From: Voacanga thouarsii
Lineage: Eukaryota; Streptophyta; Magnoliopsida; Gentianales; Apocynaceae
DNA length: 64,000 nucleotides
Reading direction: 5' to 3'
NCBI GenBank assembly: GCA_026120185.1
Contig: JANUWF010001497.1
Coordinates: forward strand, 732,501 to 796,500
This document shows, piece after piece, positions 37,603-49,639 of the stretch (the stretch's first letter is position 1; the number at the start of each line of letters is the position of its first letter). The notes below the pieces were generated by a model, which was not told the DNA's origin, made no database searches, and worked only from the letters and a program-made list of their open reading frames with translations. The position numbers were made by a program, and so were the translations under genes.

Positions 37603-39776
37603 TTGAAGATTTCAAGTATGCTATTATACACAACATCTCTGCTACAGTATAGGACATTTAACACAATGATTAATGCCTATTGTAAACTGCGTAATATGAG
37701 CAAGGCAGAGTTGTATTTGAGTAAGATTTTGCAAGTAGGTTCAAATCCAGATACACATACTTACATATCATTCATTTTGGGGCATTACAGGAAAAAGGAT
37801 GTGGATAGCGCTTTTAGGGTGTCTACAATGATGCCACGAAAAGGTTGTTGGAGAAATGAAGTTTCTTATAATAATTTAATTCATGGAATGTGTGAAGCAG
37901 GGAGGCTAGATGAGGCGATGAAGTTGTTTAAGCAGATGCAAGAGGAATATTGTTTTCCTAATGTTTGGGCGGCATATACTGTCCTTATTGATGCATTGTG
38001 TGGTTTGGATAGGAGATTAGAAGCATTAAAATTGTTTGATGAAATGTAAGAGAAAGGCTGCAAACCCAATGTCCACACTTAGACTGTTCTCATTGACAGT
38101 ATGTGTAAAGAAAGTAAGTTTGATGAGGTAAAGAATTTGTTCAATCAGATGTTAAAGACAGGATTAATTCCAAACGCTGTGACATACAATGCACTTGTTG
38201 ATGGTTACTACAGAAAAGGAATGGTTGATGCCGCATTTGAGATTTTAGAAATTATGGAATCTAGGAACTGCCACCTAATGCCTGTACATATAACGAGTTG
38301 ATTTCGGGGTTTTATAAGGAGAAAAATGTGCACAAGGCAATAATAGTTTCAATAACATGCTTGAACATAAGCTGACTTCAAACATTATTTCTTATAACTT
38401 ATTAATTCAGGGACAATGTAAAGAAGGTCATGTAGATAGTGCTTTAGGTTGTTAAGGTTGATAGAAGAGGGTAATGTATCACCTAATAAGTGGACTTATA
38501 GTGCTCTCATTGATGCCTTATGTGAAAAGGGCAGGGTTGAAAAGCTCATACTATGTTTGAATCTCTGGAATGGAAGGGTTTGAAAGCAACTAGAGTTATT
38601 TACACTACTTTTATTGGTGGGTATTGTAAAATAGAAAAGATAGATTTTACTTTTAATCTATTTGAAAGAATGATTAAGGAGAACTGCTTTCCACCCTCTT
38701 GGACTTATGATGTACTAGTTAGTGGATTGTGTAAAGTGGGTAAAATGCATGAAGCATCTGAATTTCTGGAAAGGATGTTAGAGAAAGGTGTGAAAACCAC
38801 GGTTATTACTTGTATCATTCTTATTGAGCAAATGCTAAAAGATTATGCTTTTTGACCATGCTTATGTGCTTTTTAATAAAATGACATTACTAGGACATAA
38901 ACTTGATGTTTGCACTTACATTTCTTTTCTTATTATATTTTACAACTAAGGAAAGTTGAAAGAAGTAGAGGATGTAATGGCCAAAATGAAAAAATGTGAC
39001 ATTAGCCTGATTTCATAGTCTACACAACATTAATTAATGGATATGGATGCCTAGGAATGATAAATCATGCCTTTGAGACCCACAAATCTATGGTAAATGC
39101 TAGATGTGAGCCTTCACATTATACATATTCTGTTTTAGTTAAACCTTTCTTACATGAAAAGCACATGAAACATCATGTCAATGCAATTGGTCCTGATCTA
39201 AACTGGGAATCTCTTCAATTAATATTGCTGATGCATGGAAGGTTTTAGAATATGATACAGTTGTAGCTCTATTTAAGAAAATGTCTAAGCATGGTTATCT
39301 ACTAAACATAAAAACATATGGTTCACTTATTACTGGGCTTTATCGAGAAAGAAGACATCAATATGCTTTGAAATTAGTTGACTATATGAAAATAAATAGC
39401 ATAATGTTTTCCAATGAAGAAATCTATAATACGCTTGTTAGTTGTTGTTGTAAGTGCATGACAATGCCGTCAAGGTAATTGATACAATGTTTAAGCATGG
39501 TCTTATTCTATATTTAGAGTCGTACAGGCTACTTGTCTGTGGTTATATGATGAAGAACATGATGAGAAAGCTAAGGCAACATTTTGTAGGCTACTTAGTT
39601 GTGGGTACAATCATGATTAGGTAGCTTGGAAGCTTCTAATTGATGGCTTAATTAAGATAGGACTTGTTGATAAATACTCTAAATTAATAGACATTATGGA
39701 AGAAAATGGTTGTCAATTAAATGTCCTAACTCATTCAATGTTGATTGAGGAGCTTGAGAGAAAGGATGGGACATAA
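37603..39776 (+). pseudogene. P-class pentatricopeptide repeat protein, degraded
   Basis: PPR proteins bind organellar RNA in a sequence-specific way. Successive 35-residue repeats are clear on the plus strand: FNTMINAYCKLRNMSKAELY, VSYNNLIHGMCEAGRLDEAM, AYTVLIDALCGLDRRLEALK, TVLIDSMCKESKFDEVKNLF, VTYNALVDGYYRKGMVDAAF, IYTTFIGGYCKIEKIDFTFN, WTYDVLVSGLCKVGKMHEAS and the later HYTYSVLVKPF. The order and non-repeat parts resemble the long P-class protein At5g65560 of Arabidopsis. Stops at 38047-38049 and near 38080, frameshifts near 38275, 38440 and 38545, and further breaks after 38855 show decay. The N-terminal part (targeting peptide and first repeats) is missing upstream of 37603. There are no introns, as is usual for this family. 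Confidence 0.85.
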
Positions 39777-40019
39777 AATGATACATTTTTATTTTGATGG
39801 GCTTTTCTACCCCTATATGTCTCATCTCTATTAGAAAAGATAAGGATTCTTTATCTTTAGAAATAGATCAATCAAAATGCATCTTAAAGGCTAATACCTT
39901 CTTTAGCAGGACGATAGATCCATCCATTTGAAATGCATTGCACCAGCTTGCTAATACAACATAAGAAAATTCTCCAACAAACAATGGACAGGCACCATCT
40001 TTATCTTATTCTCTCACTT

Positions 40020-40690
40020 TTTATTTACAACAATAAACTAAACATTAGTTCCAAGTAACTTGAGAGCAATACAAGACTATGTATGGTTATTCACATAAAT
40101 CTTCTTCTTCTACTTCTTTCTATCCACTGTCATACTCTTATTTAAATTTAAAAAAGATATATCTCTCTTAATCACCTCCATCCAAATCTTCTTAAGCCTG
40201 CCTCTACCTCTATCTAAACTAACTTGTCTATATCCCTCAATTCTCCTAATAGAGGCATCTCTCGATCTTCTTTGTATATGTCCAAATTATCGCAAGTGAT
40301 TTTTTCTCATCTTATCTTCGATGGATGCCACTCCTACTTTTTTTCGAATGATCTCATTCCTTACTTTATCTTTTCTAGTATGTCCACATATCCACCTTAG
40401 CATACGTTTCTCTGCCACCTTCAATTTTTGCATATGACATCTCATATCCACCTTAGCATACGTTTCTCTGCCACCTTCAATTTTTGCATATGACATCTTT
40501 TAACTGTCTAACATTCCGTATCATATAGCAAAGACAGTCTGATGACTGTTCTATAGAACTTTTTCTTTAGTCTCAAAGACATATTACGATCACATAAAAT
40601 ACTAGTTGTATTCCTTCATTTCAATCAACCGGCCTTAATTCGATGCACAACGTCGCTATCTAGCTTTCTATCTTTATGAATTTCTCGCTT
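40020..40690 (-). mobile_element. 5'-truncated RTE LINE fragment
   Basis: The 3' end of an RTE element related to that at 29945-33193. The minus-strand peptide contains KLKVAEKRMLRWICGHTRKD and NEIIRKKVGVASIEDKMR, and the 3' tail near 40030 is similar but diverged. It is older than the full-length copy, with many stops. Truncation lies near 40690, within the region just before the C-terminal block. Confidence 0.85.
40387..40498. repeat. 56-bp tandem duplication inside the RTE fragment
   Basis: CATATCCACCTTAGCATACG through GCATATGACATCT is present twice in a row (40387-40442 and 40443-40498), nearly identical, so the duplication is recent compared with the decay of the LINE fragment around it. 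Confidence 0.85.
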
Positions 40691-40939
40691 TTTATTTAAA
40701 TAAAAAAATTGCATGCATCTCTACTTTATCATTATTGGTTTGTTTTATTTTATTGTTTATCTGCTAATATGCTGATAGATGACTTATTATGTCATATTCT
40801 ATTCATATGCTGCAAAGTTTTTCAGGGTTTCTATTGAATGATTTTGATGTTCTGGTTTTTCTTTCTTCTAAGATGCTAAACAAGCTCTTACCTTTGAGTT
40901 TATTTCATATATTAAATTTAAATTCTTTTACAGCGTTTG

Positions 40940-43370
40940 GCTAAACTGGCTGCATGCATAGGATTCATCAAAATTTTAGATCAGTAGGATTTCTAAAGAG
41001 AAATGAGAGCATTATGATCTCTTGCTATAGGAGATAGTCTAACAAGCATTTCTCTTGGTCTTGGTATGTATGGATGTACATATAGGACAACTTTTTATCC
41101 CTTCTTTAGATGCCAAATCTTGGAGTTTGGGAGGCAGTTACCAAAGCTACTAAGTATTTAGAATTAAAATACTTTGAAAGGTATGGTTGGTGGAAGATAT
41201 CTTTTAGGAAAAAAACAATAATATCATTTCTGTTATTGAGATGGTGCTATGACAATAGGACAAGCACATGAGGCCATGAACAATGCAGGTTTTTCTGATA
41301 CTAACTTGATTATCGTATTGAATGACAAAATAGGTTTCTCTACCCACTGATACTCTTGATGGCCTTAGACCTTCTATTGGAGCACTTAGTAGTGCCTTGA
41401 GCAAGCTTCAAGCAAGCCCAAAATTTAGGTAGCTATGCAAAACTGCAAAAGTACACTACTAAGACTTTATCTTTCTAGTATCTATCTTTATGATTTCCTT
41501 TATTTATTTATTTATACTTATTTTATGGGAGATTCAATTAGGGTTCTATCTAATAATAGAGTATAACTGAACAAATTAGACTACAAGCATATGAAGTTGT
41601 TGCAAAAATGGATGAATATGCTAGAGTATGCTAAGTGCTACAAAATCAACTCCATTTGAGGAGCTCAGATTGTACAATACTGGACCAGTGGACGGGCATA
41701 ATATTGAAGATCTAATAGCCATTTTCTGGAAAGTAAAAGTTATGCCAGCACCAAGGCCAGTTCTAATTCATATTGTAACAGAGAAAGGAAATGCATATCC
41801 CCTTGCGGAGATGGTAGTTGATAAAATGCACGGTGAGGCAAAAACTTAAAATCCAAAAGTGAAATTATTTATAGAATCATCCACCAAATAGTGAACTTAT
41901 ACTAATTAGTCTATTCTCTCAAGGGTCATGAAGTTTGATCCAAAAATAAGAAAGAAATTTAGGTCAAAATCCCTCACACTTTCCTATACACAGTATTTTA
42001 CTAAATCCGTAATAAAAGAAACTAAAATAGATGACAAGTGTTACTATTAATACTGCTGTGAGTGGTGGAATAGGCCTCAATTATTTCCAAAAGATATTTC
42101 CAAATCGATGTTTTGATATAGTTATTGTAGAGAAGCATACTGTCACATTTGCAGCTGCTTTAGCCACAGAAAGGTCTCAAGCCATTCTGTGCAATCTACT
42201 TATTATTCCTCCAATGAGGCAATGGCTAGGTTTGAAACTGCGTTTGATGATATTTCTTACCATGAAAGTCCCTTGATTTGCTAGTTTGGAGACTAACAAA
42301 ATATTTATGGATATAAGTGGTGCATGATGCTGATCTATAGAAGTTACCAGTTTAATTTGCAATGGATTGTGCTGGTCTGGATGGTGCGGATTAATCTACT
42401 CATTGTGCTCTATTTGATGTTGCATACATGGCCTACCTACCAAACATGTTGGTCATGGCTTCATCAGAGGAAGCAGAGTTTATGCATACAGCCGTAACAG
42501 TAGCAAAATAGATGATAGACCATGTTGCTTCAGGTTTACGATGGGGAATTGTGTTGGAGCATTTCTAATAACAAAGGAACATCCCTTAAGGTTAGCATTA
42601 GAAACAATCTTTAGTTAATATTTTCATTCCCACAAGCCAAAAATTGGCAACCATTAGATACATTTATAGATGTATAGGCACTATATGCTCTTAAGGAGAT
42701 CTAATAGTTTTCAACTCAAGAAGACCCTCCCCTAATAGACTTAAGAACTTTAATATTTAAATTACAATGTACATGCATATTGGTGAAACTTAAACCTAAG
42801 CATAATGGCATTCTTTATAATCTTCTGTCATCATGGGCAGAATAGAAAGGGAAATTCTTGTGGGAGGTAGCAAAGTAACAATACTAGGATATGGTTCAAT
42901 AGTCTAACAATGTCTGGAAGCCGCAGAAGTGCTAAAATCTTAGTGTCTCTGCAACAGTAGCTGATGCTAGATTCTGCAAACCGCTGGATGGTGATCTTAT
43001 CAAAAGACAAGTAGAAAAACATGAAATCTTGATCACTACGGAAGAAGATTCGATTGGAGGTTTTGGATTCCATGTAACTCACTTTCTAAGCTTGACAGGA
43101 ATTTTGGATGGACCTATTAAGGTAAAGTTTCATTGATCAAACCACAGACTTAACTTTTTGGTTTTGTTTTTATATTAATCATTCAATTTGAATTGATATT
43201 CTTATTTTTCCTGAAATTTACTAGTTGGGATCAATTGTTCTTCCTAATAGGTACATTGACCATGGAGCACCAACTAATCAAATAGAAGAAGTAAATCTAT
43301 CTTCAAGACATATTTGTGCCATTGTTTTATGACTATTAGGGAAGCCAGAAGAAACCCTTACACTTCATTG
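40940..43370 (+). pseudogene. 1-deoxy-D-xylulose-5-phosphate synthase (DXS) pseudogene
   Basis: DXS is the thiamine-diphosphate enzyme that condenses pyruvate and glyceraldehyde-3-phosphate in the plastid MEP isoprenoid pathway. Pieces in family order: GFLKRNESIMI near 40988, and ISLGLGM near 41050. [18 protein letters not shown] (thiamine-diphosphate binding region) is near 41240. [14 protein letters not shown] sequence and [18 protein letters not shown] are near 41335-41430. [20 protein letters not shown] is near 41657, [18 protein letters not shown] near 41757, [19 protein letters not shown] near 42066 and [12 protein letters not shown] near 42136. IDDRPCCFR is near 42511, a block corresponding to [11 protein letters not shown] near 42955, and [13 protein letters not shown] near 43226. 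Frameshifts, stops and non-coding gaps (old introns) occur throughout. The transit peptide and first exons are absent. The retained introns argue for a genomic duplicate rather than a retrocopy. Confidence 0.88.
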
Positions 43371-44275
43371 AAGCCATATGTTAAAAAAGAATAATTCCTA
43401 GAACTTTACAGATGCTTTAGTTTGACCATTTATTTTTATTTTTTATTTTTTGCAAAGAAAACTAATAGACACCGATTGTGAATACAATTTTTGAATATTC
43501 AACAACATATAGAGATGTATGCTTCTAGTAGTTAACCCAGATGGCAAGATATATGATAATATGTTTTGGCCTATAATAGCAATTTCCTCCCTGGTGAGTA
43601 GGTGGATTAGTGTAACTTCAAATTTTGTGGATATGTAAACATGCAACTCTTTGTCTATATACTATACTAATTAAAAAATCTCTTTGTGAGGGATATTAGA
43701 GAAGATGTTCTGCACCTTCCTTTCCACAGGATTCCTTTGTCATATACTATTACATTGAAAATTTATAAAATGTCTTTTGCAAATTAATGTTTTGAAAAAC
43801 TATAAGTTTTACATAAATTGGTAAAATCCAAGTCTATCTAATTATTTTCTATACCCCAAAGAAAGAGGGGGAAAAAAGGGCATAGGAAATAACAATAGTG
43901 TATAAATGCTAAATTGAGCTTCAAAAGGAGTCTTCATATTTCCTTCAATGGGAAGAAGGTTCTAAGCTCGTGCAATTCATAATTAATTAGTTGGTTGAAG
44001 ATCATTAATTAGCTATACCAGAATGTAGATGTGATTTCCTACAAGCAATAGATGCATGCAGATTTGTCATTACTAGTGTAAGGGGTATTACTTTTTTGTC
44101 TTTATCTCACATGAAAAGTTTGTTTGTCTCTTTGTAGATCTTTCTTTTATATGTAGTGGTGGAGGATAAGCACTTTAAAGAGTAAGTGAAGTATAGTACC
44201 TTTGAAAAAAAAAAAAAAAGGATAGTACCTTTTAAAAGTTTTTGTATTTGAGTAAAGATTCGATCGAAAAGAGTT
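43371..44275. other. AT-rich intergenic DNA
   Basis: No gene or element is recognised between the DXS pseudogene and the Copia LTR. There is a short poly(A) run near 44206-44219. Confidence 0.5.
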
Positions 44276-44838
44276 TGTTGAAATTTAATAAAATAATATT
44301 AAATTTAGGATAAATGTGGGACTCAATTATTAATGAGAGAGAGAAATATGATGTGTTGTGAGTATATGACAGCTCTCGAGAAATAAAAATTATTTAAATT
44401 AATATTATTTTAATTAGAGTTTTGATTTGAATTGAGAAGAATTTCTTCCCAAATTAATTTTATTTTAAATTATATTTTGCGATTTCTTAGGATTCACAAT
44501 CTTTAGTGCTCTTTTGAATATCCAATGTTGAGTTGAGTTGTAAATTTTATTGAAAACTTTATAAATAAGCTGCTATACTCTTTAAGATATGTTCTTTCCA
44601 TAAATGGTTTATAACCGAACCATATAAATTTTTTACTTTCTCTTCTTATTTTCATTTGTTCTTGTCTGGCTAAATTTGTGCTATCTTGTGTGCTACTATT
44701 TTTAGTTAAAGTTATTCTGTTATTGTTGTTGTGGCTATTAATTGGTCAATTGTTTGCTATCCAGTTGTTGGTTAAGAATCTTCTTGACTTTACAAGGCTA
44801 AGTTGATATTATTATTATTATTGAATTGAGTTGTTGTT
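44276..44838 (+). mobile_element. 5' LTR of degraded Copia element 1
   Basis: It starts TGTTGAAATTTAATAAAATA and is followed directly by the primer-binding site TGGTATCAGAG (44840-44850), complementary to initiator tRNA-Met. A TATA-like TATAAATAA lies near 44560. The right border is approximate because the CA end is no longer clear. The matching 3' LTR is not seen. Confidence 0.6.
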
Positions 44839-44929
44839 GTGGTATCAGAGTTTTGCTAGTGCGGGATTGTTAGGTTATTGTTGTATTTGGCTTCATTACT
44901 GAAGCCATTAGTTCAATTTCTTCATAGTC

Positions 44930-47900
44930 TAGTATGAGACTCTCTCTCTCTCTCTCAATCTATTGCTTATGTTAAGTATGATATAGAGAAACTTGGATTG
45001 ATAAAAGTAATTCTGACATAAATAGATTTGGAGAATACCTTGCTAGAAATGGATAAAATGCTAGCAAATATGACTTCAAAAGAGAAAGAGAAAATAAACT
45101 ATAAAATTATTAGTTAGATTTAGCTACACCTTTCAAATAAGATATTCTAAGTTTTTCTGTCAAAAAAGTCTACTTCAGTCTTATGGGAGAAGTTGGAACC
45201 GATGTGTATGAAGAAGAATCTCATTAATAAACTTTGATTAAAATAGCAACTTTACTCATTCAAATACACAAAAAATAAAACTATGCATTTGCATGTTGAT
45301 GAATTCAAGAATGTTATTGTAGATTTAGAGAAATTGGAAGTTAAGTATAATGAAGAAGGCTTTACACTTCTACTATGCTCGCTGCTAGTATCTTTCACTA
45401 ATTTCAAAGGCACCATATTATATGGGCATAACACCAACTTCAAAGATGTCCAAGAAGTTCTACTAAGTAAAGAATCAATTGATAAAGATATCAATGGTAA
45501 ATTTTCAAGTAATCAAGAGATGGTTTTCTTACTCATGGTAGAAGCCAAAAGTGAAACACCAATGACAATAGTTAAAGACTAAGATCAAAGTCTAAGTCAA
45601 GACACAAGGACATGATATGCAACTATTACAAGAAGAAAGGCAACATCAAGCAACATTGTTACAGGTTGAAGAGGAGAGATCAAAGTAAAGACCCGAAAAA
45701 GAAGAAGAAAGAAGATAGTGGTAATGCAAATGTTGTGCAAGAAGAAAGTGATGGAAATCTCATCTCGGGAAATATAATTTATTCGAATGGATTTTTGGTT
45801 CACAATGTTCCTTTCATATGTGCCCTCATCGAGAATGGTTCTTCTCCTATGAAATTGTTAACCATGAAGTTGTGACAATACTTCATGCAGGGTTGCTGGA
45901 AGAGGTAGAATTAAAATCAAGATATTAGACGGAGTAATCAAAATATTAACAGATGTCAAACATTCTAGAGTTGAAAAAGAACCTTACCTCCTTAGGTACC
46001 CTTGATACAAAATGCTATGAATTCAAAGGTCCCAATAAAGTTCTCAAGGTTAGAAAAAGGGTTCTAGTTATGATGAAAGGTAGAAAGTATGGAGGAAATT
46101 TATATGCTTTTGAAGGGTTTACAATTGTTGGTGGAGCTTTAGTTTCCTCATCTACTCCATTGGAATTTAATGGCACCAAATTTGGCACATGCAACTTAGA
46201 CACATGAGTAAAAAAGGGCTAACGGTGCTAAGTAAATCTAGTCTCCTTTGTGGTCGAAATACTACCAAGTTGGATTTCTATGAACACTATGTGTTTAAAA
46301 AATAGCAGAGAGTTACCTTCAGCAAAAGTATTTACAGAACGAAAGGCACTTTAAATTATATCCATTCAGATCTTTGGGGTTTTTCAAAAGTTCATTCACT
46401 ATGTGAAGCTCACTATATATTAATTGTCATCAATGATTTTTCAAGGAAGGTTTGGGTGTATTTTTTGAAGCACAATAATGAATTATTCAAAAAGCAGGAG
46501 ATATTGATTGAAATGCAATCAGGAAGAAAAATCTAGTCTCTACACATCGACAATAGTCTAGAGTTTTGTTGCGAAGAATTTAATGAGTTTTGCAACAATG
46601 AAGGCATTGTTCGACATTGAACAATTGTTGGGACACTTCAATAAAATAGAGTAGCTGAATAGAGAAATTGCATCTTGATCAACAAAGCATGGTGCATGCT
46701 CTCAGGTGATAGGTTGTCAAAGCAATTCTAGGTAGATGCAACATCAATAACTTATTTGGTAAATAGACCACCATTGACTACTATTGAGTTGAAGACTCCT
46801 GAGGAAGTTGATTACTCAAATTTAAGAGTATTTGGATGTCTTGCATATGTTCATGTTGATGATGAAACTTGAACTTAGATCCAAGAAATACATCTTTTTA
46901 GACTATTCTTTTTGAGTTAAAGGATATAGATTGTGGTATCCTAAAATATCCAAAGTCATCAGTAGCAAGATGTTGCATTCAATGAGATGGATATGATAAA
47001 ATCAAATAGGAAAAATTTGTTTTCAATGGAGTCTAGTTTAGAAAAATCCTCTGAAGAGGTGAAGCTTGAAATTTATAATAAACTATAATTAGGCTCTCAA
47101 GATCATTATATTAAATTCTTAGCCCAAAACAAAATGGAAACACTAAAATAGTTATGAAGAGCAATATTCCATTGCTAGGAATAGGCAGAGAAGGCAAACA
47201 AGAGTACCTCAAAGATATATAAATACAGACTTTGTAGCATATACTTTGACTGTTATAGAAAATACCTATCTTGATGATGAACTCACCTTACATTTGATCA
47301 AGATATCAAATCAAGCAAATAGGGTGGAATGGATTAAATCAATGACTAAAGAATTAGATTTTTTGCACAAAAATCAAACCTAGGAGTTAATAAAGCCATC
47401 AGTAGGTAAAAAAAATAAAAATTGTTAATTGCAAGTAGGTCTTCAAGAAAAAGTTTGTTACTCTTAGGATTGAAGATATAGGATATAAAGCAAGACTCAG
47501 TGCAAAAGGCTATACTTTAAAATATGGAGTTGACTTTAATTAAATATTCTCTCTAGTGGAAGAAAAGCATAGTTCAATTTGAGTGTATCCAACTAGTTTG
47601 ACCTTGAATTTGACCAACTTGATGTCAACACAAATTTTCTTCATAGAGAGGTAGAAGAGACCATGCATCTATATGAGATAATCAAAAGGTTTTACGGTTT
47701 ATGGAAAGGAAGATCATATTTGTTTATTGAAAATGTCTCTTTATGGTTTGAAACAATCTCTAAGATAGTGGTAAAAGCGATTTGATAGCTTCATGATTAG
47801 CATTGGTTACAAGAGAAATGCCTATGATGCAAGTGAATATTTTCAGAACTTTACTGATGGTTCTTTCATGTACTTGTTCTTTTATATTGATGACATGTTG

Positions 47901-48540
47901 ACGGCTAGAAAGAACATTGTTGAATTGAATAAGTTGAAAGTTCAATTAAGTGTTGAGGTTGAAATGAAGAATTTAGGAGCTGAAAAAAAATGTTGAGAAT
48001 GGAGACACAGAGATTATCAAGAAGGAAAGTTACACCCATCTTAGAGCTGATATATTGAGAAAGTTCTTGAATGTTTTGGCATGGAAAATGCTAAGCCTAA
48101 GACAAAACCATTGGCAACATATTTCAAGTTATTAGCAAAGTTATCTCCATAGACAAACGAAGAAGAACAATACATGTACCATATCACTAGCACATCAGGA
48201 GTTTGATGTATGCCATGATTTGCATTTGTTCAAATATAGCTCATGTAGTTAGTGTTGTTAGTTACTATATAGCTGATCTAGGAAAAGAGAAACAATAGGC
48301 TATTAAGTGGATTTTAATATCTCAAAAGGGCTATAAAGTTAGGTTTGGCATGTGGTGTTGATTTCTCTCTTCAAGGTGGAGTTATGACTTATATAGAATC
48401 TGATTATGGTGGTGTCATAGACAAGAAGAAGTCTATTACAGGAAGTATCTTTACACTATTTGGAGGCGCTATTAGTTGGAAGACTATTCTATAATCTACT
48501 ATTCTACTATTCACAATAGAAGTTGAATACATGATACTCT
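44930..48540 (+). pseudogene. Copia element 1 gag-pol, heavily degraded
   Basis: Gag remnants run from about 45160 (HLHVDEFKNVIVDLEKLEVK). A worn zinc knuckle (CNYYKKKGNIKQHCY, second Cys lost) is near 45618. Integrase pieces are at about 46340-46900 (YIHSDLWGFSKVHS, VINDFSRKVWVYFLKH, LRVFGCLAYVHVDDE). Reverse transcriptase pieces are at about 47310-47990 (RVEWIKSMTKELDFL, LFFYIDDMLTARKN). RNase H sequence reaches about 48535 (ESDYGGVIDKKKSITGSIF). There are stops and frameshifts in every domain. It is cut in RNase H by the CACTA end at 48543. Confidence 0.85.
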
Positions 48541-48542
48541 GT

Positions 48543-49060
48543 CACTACTAAAAATCAAACTAAATACGATTGCTACAAAACTATTGTATTTAGTGAACAA
48601 ATTGTTGTATTTAATATATACGACAATCAAACAACAGTTTTGCAAACATAACAAAAAAATCCGTTATTTTTAAAAAATGATGGCTTCTAAACCATCATAT
48701 TAAGTAAATAAAATAGCTAATTATGACAGTTAATAATAAGTGTCATAAAAGTTCATCCGAAAAATTTAAAAGTAACAATTAACTAAATTGTCATATATAA
48801 TGAAAAAAGCATCATATTTTGTCATTAAATACAATGCTTTTGTTAGACCAAGACCATGGTATTCGGTCATTAAACATGATGCTTTGGTTAGGCCCAAACC
48901 GTTGTATTTGGTCGTTAAATACGATGTCTTTGTAAATTGACTGTGTATTTTCTGTATTATATATGCTGATTTTGGACCATCATGCTTACTTTTATAAATA
49001 TAAATATATCAATTTAATAATTTAACCGTTAAATTTATTAAAATTACTAAAAAAGTATTA
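48543..49060 (+). mobile_element. CACTA (En/Spm-type) transposon end
   Basis: CACTACTAAAAATC at 48543 is a typical CACTA terminus. It is followed by subterminal repeats, as this superfamily has. Three units of about 60 bp near 48815-48935 share GTCATTAAA(T/C)A..ATGCTTTTGTTAG-like sequence, and short inverted motifs such as AAATACGAT also occur. No transposase is seen, and the opposite end (GATTTTTAGTAGTG expected) was not found, so this is a partial element. Confidence 0.65.
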
Positions 49061-49639
49061 TGATCAAATTTGAAAGTAATCAAATAAAATTTGAAATGTT
49101 ATTGAAGGATATTGTTGCATTTGACAACAAATATAGAACAAAAGAAAGAACTTAGAAATTATAAAATACAAAAATAAAAACTCAAACTTTAAAGTATTGT
49201 GTACAAAATAAAGTGTTACATAGAGAAACAAAAACTGAATTGAAATAGTCACAAGAATAATAAACTTAAAGTACGAAAGAGAACTAATATTTTTCAATGA
49301 AAACGGTGAGGGATGACTCCAATAAAATGCTAGTTGTTGAGGGATTACTCTGATGAGGACAATGAGGGATGACTCCACAAAATATTGGCCTCCAAGGAAA
49401 GATTTCGACTTAACTTGGGTATAGAGGGATGACTACGATGAAGATGGTGAGTTTATGAGGGAGAAGGATGGTGAAGGGGGCGGTGGGGGGGGGGGAGAGG
49501 AATACAATGAGGCCATGCTTGAAGGAAGAGAATGATGGTGAGTGATGGAGGAATGAAGCCTTGTTTCTCAGGGGGGAGAAAGGCACTGAGGTGAAATAGG
49601 GAACAAAGAATAGTGTTTGTAGGAATGACACCAAGGTCA
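49061..49639. other. Non-coding, G-rich repeats
   Basis: Short direct repeats of GAGGGATGACTCC(A/G) occur at about 49308-49430, followed by a G-run around 49479-49495. It may still belong to the CACTA element. The minus-strand open frames here are low-complexity and not believable genes. Confidence 0.45.
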
